DNA of 64,000 nt, from contig NZ_CP149130.1 in the NCBI RefSeq assembly GCF_037811135.1, forward strand, positions 3,034,501 to 3,098,500, given 5' to 3'. The number at the start of each line of letters is the position of its first letter. The first letter of the stretch is position 1. The position numbers and the translations under genes are program-made. The DNA is from Aeromonas rivipollensis. GTDB taxonomy: Bacteria; Pseudomonadota; Gammaproteobacteria; Enterobacterales; Aeromonadaceae. The notes under the pieces are model-generated. The model saw only the letters and a list, made by a program, of their open reading frames with translations. It was not told where the DNA came from and did no database searches. Positions 59,625 to 64,000 of the stretch are shown in pieces.

Positions 59625-62288
59625 TCAGTTCAGCTCGGTGACGCGGCTGGCGCGCTTGCCATCGAAGCTGGTGGTACGCAGCCAGACCTTGCCATTGACG
59701 GTCGGCTTGGCCGCGGCGTCATAGGCGGTCCAGGTGGTACCGTCCAGGCTGTACTGGATGGGCAGACCCGGCAGATCCACGTTCGCTTCCAGCTTGCCGT
59801 TCACCACCTTGGCGCCCGGCACGGAGAGGCGGTATTCAACACCCGCCTGATCCAGCTTCGGCAGCACGCGCTGACCCAGCAGGTTGGCGAACTGGTTCCA
59901 CTCCTTGTTCAGGGTGGCCTTGTTGACGTGCTTGGTGGTACCGGAGAACTCGCGGCCCTTCACGTAATCCAGCTCGAAGCCGCCCTTGTGCCAGGCACGC
60001 TCGGCCACGGAGAAGATCCGCGGATAGACCATGTACTCGTACTGGGCGTCGGTGCGCACTGTTTCGCTCCACTGCTGACCGGAGATCCCCTTGAACTTGA
60101 CCGGATCCTGGTCACCCTTGGCCACGAAGGCGTTGCCGTCGCGGTCAACCGAGGTCTCGGCGTTCTGCGGCAGGTTTTCCGGGGCGAAGGCGAACACCTT
60201 GCGGGTGTCGTTGAAACGGGTCGCCCAGTAGTAGCCACGCTCGGCCGGGTGTACCTCGTTCGGGAAGTCGAAGTAGAGGTAGTCGGGGTTGGAGAGCACC
60301 ACGTCATAGCCCTTGTGCGCCCACTTCATCGCCTCGTTGAAGCCACCCCAGTAGAGGGTTTCCCAGAAGTTGACCCGGGTCTTGTCGGTGGCGAACACGC
60401 TGGCATCCGTGGCGTACTTCAGACCATCTTCCCAGGCCTGCAGGGTGGAGAAGCCGTGGCCCTTGACCATCTCGCTCACTTCCTTGGCGAAGTGGACAGG
60501 CAGCTCGGCCACGTCCTTGATCTTGCCATCGTCGATCATCTTCTGGCACATCGGGGACTTGCCGAACGGCTTGTCCTGCTTGCTGGAGTCGACGTTGCCC
60601 TTCCAGGCCACCAGATCGGCTTTCTGGGTAACGGCCGGATCCTGATAGCCGCCGCCCTGCATGATGTTCTTCGCCTCGTCACCACCGTAGTGCCAGGCGG
60701 TCAGGGGCTGACCGGCGGCCTGGTGCATCTGGGCCACTTCATCCATCACCTTGGCCACGAAGGTGGCAGCACCCGGCTGGCAGGGGTTGATGAAGGACAT
60801 CTTGTCGTAGAACTGCACCGAGGTGACGTTGGAGGTGTCATCCGGGTCAGTCAGACGGAACTGGTTCGCTTCCGCTTCCTTGCCTTCCGCCAGCAGACGC
60901 TTGTAGCGCGCCTCCATGGAGACCACGGCGGCACGGGCGTGAGCCGGCATGTTGATCTCGGGGATCACGGTCACGCCGCGGGCCTTGGCGTAACGCACCA
61001 GGTCGATGTAGTCGGACTTGCTGTAGAAGCCGGAGCCCTGGTTGTCGCTGGTGGGGCCAGAGCCGAGCTGCGGCATCAGGCACTGGGTCTCGGAGAGATC
61101 GTGGCAACGCTGGCTACCGACGTCGGTCAGCTCCGGCAGGCCCGGGATCTCGATGCGCCAGCCTTCATCGTTGGTCAGGCCAAGGTGCAGCACGTTGAGC
61201 TTCATGGCAGACATCTGGTCAACCAGCTTCTTCATGGTCTCAGTGCTTCTGAAGTGGCGGGCCACGTCGGTCTGCATGCCGCGGTATTCGAAGCGCGGTG
61301 CATCCTCGACACTCATCTGGCTCACCAGCTTGTCGTTGACCCCCAGGAGGGAGATCAGGGACTGGGCGCCCCAGAAGGCCCCGTCGATGTCATGACCCTG
61401 CACCACAGTGCCTTTGGCGCCTATGGTCATGTCATAACCTTCGGCCTGCTTGAGCTTGCTGCCGAGCTTGATGGTGACCGGGTAGCCGGTGTCGGAGAGG
61501 GTAACACCCAGCTTGGTCAGTTGAGCCTTGAGGGCCTCGGCGCGATCGCTTGGCAGATCCAGGGCATTGAGCTTGATGGTGGAGAAGTCGACCTGGGGAC
61601 CGGCCTTGACCACCTGCTTCATCGGGGTCGGCAGTATCTGGTCGTCAATCTTGCCGGCAGGCAGCAGGGTGCTGGTCTGGTTGGCGGCAAAACGGGTCTC
61701 GCTGTTCATCAGGATGTTGTTGTCATCCTTGGTGCGCTTCCAGCCATCGGCTGGCATCGGCTTCTCATAGGTGGTGGCATCGTCGATGTTGCTCATGCTG
61801 GCCAGCACTTTCGGCTCGGCCCCTTCGCTGGCGACGTACCAGTTCGGCATGATGTCAGATTCGAACAATACCCAGTACTCCACCACCAGGGGCACTTCGA
61901 CCGTGGCGTCCTTGGCAAAGCCCTGGAACTTCTCGGTTGGCGTCAAACGATAGAGGTCGCCGGTCAGGTGGGTGATGGTGAACTGGTCGTTGTCCACCCG
62001 CTGGATGCGGCGGATGGAGGAGACATAGATGCTCCAGTCCTTGGAGGTGACGTCGGCACCGGTATTGGTCAGATGCAGCTTGGCAACACCGCAGCTCGCC
62101 CACTCGGAGCCCAGGGCCTGGCAGTCGAGGCCGGCGCCGGCACCGTCATTGGTGACGACTTCGTACTTGACGACCAGATTGCTGGCGAGGGAATCGACCA
62201 CGGCTTGCTTGGCGGCATCGGCTGCCTGCACTTGGCTGACGAAAACGGTAGACATGGCAATGGCTAACAGAGAATGTTTCAAGTTCAT
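59625..62288 (-). CDS. Beta-N-acetylhexosaminidase/chitobiase (GH20)
   Basis: Splits chitobiose and short GlcNAc oligomers from chitin degradation. It has 887 residues with a signal peptide (about 1-22, ending SQVQA), so it is periplasmic or exported. In order: an N-terminal carbohydrate-binding-like domain (about 30-190), a GH20b domain, the GH20 barrel (about 325-765, with the catalytic Asp-Glu in HYGGDEAKN) and a C-terminal immunoglobulin-like domain. The N-terminal cysteines in LDCQALGSEWASCG probably form a disulfide. The start at 62288 has GAGAGCAG upstream. It lies directly downstream of the GlcNAc PTS gene. Confidence 0.93.
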   Translation of the reverse strand: MNLKHSLLAIAMSTVFVSQVQAADAAKQAVVDSLASNLVVKYEVVTNDGAGAGLDCQALGSEWASCGVAKLHLTNTGADVTSKDWSIYVSSIRRIQRVDNDQFTITHLTGDLYRLTPTEKFQGFAKDATVEVPLVVEYWVLFESDIMPNWYVASEGAEPKVLASMSNIDDATTYEKPMPADGWKRTKDDNNILMNSETRFAANQTSTLLPAGKIDDQILPTPMKQVVKAGPQVDFSTIKLNALDLPSDRAEALKAQLTKLGVTLSDTGYPVTIKLGSKLKQAEGYDMTIGAKGTVVQGHDIDGAFWGAQSLISLLGVNDKLVSQMSVEDAPRFEYRGMQTDVARHFRSTETMKKLVDQMSAMKLNVLHLGLTNDEGWRIEIPGLPELTDVGSQRCHDLSETQCLMPQLGSGPTSDNQGSGFYSKSDYIDLVRYAKARGVTVIPEINMPAHARAAVVSMEARYKRLLAEGKEAEANQFRLTDPDDTSNVTSVQFYDKMSFINPCQPGAATFVAKVMDEVAQMHQAAGQPLTAWHYGGDEAKNIMQGGGYQDPAVTQKADLVAWKGNVDSSKQDKPFGKSPMCQKMIDDGKIKDVAELPVHFAKEVSEMVKGHGFSTLQAWEDGLKYATDASVFATDKTRVNFWETLYWGGFNEAMKWAHKGYDVVLSNPDYLYFDFPNEVHPAERGYYWATRFNDTRKVFAFAPENLPQNAETSVDRDGNAFVAKGDQDPVKFKGISGQQWSETVRTDAQYEYMVYPRIFSVAERAWHKGGFELDYVKGREFSGTTKHVNKATLNKEWNQFANLLGQRVLPKLDQAGVEYRLSVPGAKVVNGKLEANVDLPGLPIQYSLDGTTWTAYDAAAKPTVNGKVWLRTTSFDGKRASRVTELN

Positions 62289-62341
62289 AACTGCTGCTCT
62301 CATTTGAAGTAAAGGTTGGATTTTCTTGGCTTTTTTTATAT

Positions 62342-62362
62342 GGGGCCCCGGGAACGGGGCCC
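62342..62362 (-). other. GC-rich hairpin between the PTS gene and chitobiase gene
   Basis: GGGGCCCCG and CGGGGCCC arms with a short loop form a very stable hairpin. On the minus strand no T tract follows (CATATAAAA), so it is unlikely to be a full terminator; a processing or stability element is possible. Confidence 0.5.
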
Positions 62363-62411
62363 TTAGTTATGTCAACAATGGACTTAGACTTGAGGTGAGC
62401 GAGTCGCTCGA

Positions 62412-63866
62412 TTAACGCAGGGCTTTCATCTCACCGGCGATGATTTCGGCCAAGGGGCCCAGAATCACCTGCAGGTTCTGCTCACCGAGCTTGACCACAC
62501 CGGCCGCGCCCAGGGCTTTGAGCTTGCGCTCATCGACGATGCTGCGATCTTTCAGGGTCAGACGCAGACGGGTGATGCAGGCATCGATGGTCACCAGGTT
62601 CTCCTGGCCACCCAGCACTTCCAGATACTGGCGAGCCAGCTCGGTGCGGTCGGTGGTCTGAGCCTGTACCGGCACGGCTTCGTCATCTTCACGACCCGGG
62701 GTTTTCAGGTTGAACTTGACGATAACGGCACGGAAGATGGCGTAGTAGAGACCGAAGAACACCAGGCCTTGTACCAGCAACATGTACCACTGGGTCGCCA
62801 GCGGGTTGCGGCTGGAGAGCACCATATCCACCAGACCGGCACTGAAACCGAAACCGGCGATCCAGTGCATGCTGGAGGCGATGAACACGGACAGACCGGT
62901 CAGCAGGGCATGGATGACGTAGAGCACAGGCGCCACGAACATGAAGGAGAACTCGAGCGGCTCGGTCACCCCGGTGAAGAAGGCGGCAAAGGCGGCTGCG
63001 ATCATGATGGAGGCAACTTTCTCTTTGTTCTCTTTCTTCGCGCTGTGGTAGATGGCCAGTGCCGCACCCGGCAGACCGAACATCATGATGGGGAAGAAGC
63101 CAGCCTGGTACATGCCGGTCACGCCCACGACAGCCTTGCCGGCGTCAATGGAGGATTGGCCACCCAGGAAGTTCGGGATGTCGTTGATGCCAGCCACGTC
63201 GAACCAGAACACAGAGTTCAGGGCGTGGTGCAGACCGACCGGGATCAGCAAACGGTTGAAGAAGGCGTAGATGCCGGCACCGGTGGAGCCCATGCTGACG
63301 ATGGATTCACCGAAGTGTACCAGGCCACCATAGATAACCGGCCAGACGGCCATCAGGATGAAGGAGACCACTATCATGACAACGGAGGTCACGATGGGTA
63401 CCAGACGACGGCCGGAGAAGAAGGCCAGCGCCTTGTGCAGCTCGACGCTGCTGAAGCGGTTGTACAGCTCGGCCGCGATGACACCACAGAGGATGCCGAC
63501 GAACTGGTTGCTGATCTTGGCAAAGGCTGCCGGCACCTGGTCGGCCGGGATACCCTTGATCTGGGCAACGGCGCCCGGGCTCAGCAGGGTGGTGACCACC
63601 AGGAAGCCGACCAGACCGGCCAGCGCGGCGGAACCGTCTTTATCCTTGGACATGCCATAGGCGACGCCCACGGCAAACAGCACGGGCATGCTGTCGATGA
63701 TGGCGGCACCCGCCTTGATCAGGAAGGCGGCGACCGGACTTCCACCGCCCCAGCCGTTCGGGTCAATCCAATAGCCAATCCCCATCAGGATCGCTGCGGC
63801 AGGCAATACCGCTACCGGCACCATCAGGGCACGGCCGATCTTTTGCAAATAACCGAGAATGTTCAC
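62412..63866 (-). CDS. nagE: N-acetylglucosamine-specific PTS EIICB component, NagE type without EIIA (GTG start)
   Basis: Membrane transporter of 484 residues that brings in and phosphorylates GlcNAc. The EIIC domain (about 1-370) has ten or so helices, with KIGRALMVPVAVLPAAAILMGIGY, FFTGVTEPLEFSFMF and SSMHWIAGFGFSAGL. The EIIB domain (about 405-484) has the phospho-Cys in TIDACITRLRLTLKD. E. coli NagE has a fused EIIA domain (648 residues); here it is missing, so phosphate must come from a separate EIIA such as Crr. The start is GTG, with AAGGAGAGG upstream. It lies next to the chitobiase gene, so the two form a chitin-sugar unit. Confidence 0.93.
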   Translation of the reverse strand: MNILGYLQKIGRALMVPVAVLPAAAILMGIGYWIDPNGWGGGSPVAAFLIKAGAAIIDSMPVLFAVGVAYGMSKDKDGSAALAGLVGFLVVTTLLSPGAVAQIKGIPADQVPAAFAKISNQFVGILCGVIAAELYNRFSSVELHKALAFFSGRRLVPIVTSVVMIVVSFILMAVWPVIYGGLVHFGESIVSMGSTGAGIYAFFNRLLIPVGLHHALNSVFWFDVAGINDIPNFLGGQSSIDAGKAVVGVTGMYQAGFFPIMMFGLPGAALAIYHSAKKENKEKVASIMIAAAFAAFFTGVTEPLEFSFMFVAPVLYVIHALLTGLSVFIASSMHWIAGFGFSAGLVDMVLSSRNPLATQWYMLLVQGLVFFGLYYAIFRAVIVKFNLKTPGREDDEAVPVQAQTTDRTELARQYLEVLGGQENLVTIDACITRLRLTLKDRSIVDERKLKALGAAGVVKLGEQNLQVILGPLAEIIAGEMKALR

Positions 63867-63958
63867 GGTTCCTCTCCTTAGTTGATGTTTTTCTAGAAAT
63901 TAAGTGCTTATCACGTTCGACGCATAAGCCATCAAGGCTTGATTGGCAGTCTATGTGT

Positions 63959-63981
63959 TTTATTTCGCTGCGCAAATTAAT
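63959..63981. promoter_or_regulatory. Candidate NagC operator upstream of nagE
   Basis: TATTTCGC-TG-CGCAAATTA (63960-63978) is a near-palindrome resembling NagC sites (AT-rich arms around GC-rich core). It lies about 100 bp before the nagE start on the minus strand. NagC control of nagE is known in E. coli; here it is inferred. Confidence 0.5.
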
Positions 63982-64000
63982 AAACCAGCTTTCGTGATCA

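Noticed and set aside
59928..62267. A 779-codon plus-strand open frame opposite the chitobiase gene
   Set aside because: Shadow frame with low-complexity Gly/Val/His content; the minus-strand GH20 protein is certain.
1..64000. CRISPR array, insertion sequence, integron or prophage
   Set aside because: No spaced direct repeats, transposase, integrase or phage structural genes were seen. The only exact long repeat noticed is the tRNA-Tyr pair.

Overview
The window is a stretch of GC-rich gammaproteobacterial core chromosome, most likely from an Aeromonas species. The gene content and order match enterobacterial and Vibrio blocks: mltD-gloB-yafS-rnhA-dnaQ, pgm-seqA-ybfF-ybfE-fldA-fur, glnS next to a GlcNAc PTS gene, and tamA-tamB. 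The proteins resemble those of E. coli and Vibrio closely, with a polar-flagellate-type set of signalling genes added. The genus is inferred from gene content and base composition, not from a marker gene. I see no prophage, insertion sequence, integron or CRISPR array.

Positions 1-12000 carry a nitrogen-oxide theme. The minus strand holds the nap operon (napF-napD-napA, with napA cut by the left edge) and moaA for molybdenum cofactor. Next come a NarQ/NarP two-component pair, a single-domain globin, and a LON-N domain protein. After these lies a FIST-domain protein (NosP-like) in a tight pair with a hybrid histidine kinase, and an Hpt phosphotransfer protein sits on the far side of a ybhK/yvcK-type gene. 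This suggests one district for using nitrate, sensing nitrate/nitrite, binding NO, and perhaps signalling NO.

Positions 12000-34000 hold housekeeping genes: yafJ, gmhA, fadE, dnaQ/rnhA, gloB, mltD, yciA, slt and raiA. Among them are two cyclic-di-GMP genes (a REC-HD-GYP protein and a GAF-PAS-GGDEF-EAL protein), a LacI/GalR-type regulator, and two identical tandem tRNA-Tyr genes. Two short transcription units ending in intrinsic terminators stand out here: 12214-12325 on the plus strand, and 26687-26844 on the minus strand in front of a YeeZ-like gene.

Positions 34000-51800 contain the TamA/TamB translocation module and a compact plus-strand operon resembling E. coli ynjABCDF. That operon carries an inserted gene fusing a TVP38/DedA-like membrane domain to a mercuric-reductase-like flavoprotein. 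An MltB-type transglycosylase follows, then a MarR/EamA divergent pair with two 18-bp palindromic operators. Positions 51800-64000 hold pgm-seqA, ybfF-ybfE-fldA, fur, glnS, and a chitin/GlcNAc pair (a GH20 chitobiase and a NagE-type PTS EIICB that lacks its EIIA domain).

Most genes are ordinary and well supported. The best leads are the small-RNA or attenuator candidates, the NosP-like NO relay next to the nitrate genes, and the TVP38-flavoprotein fusion inside the ynj operon.
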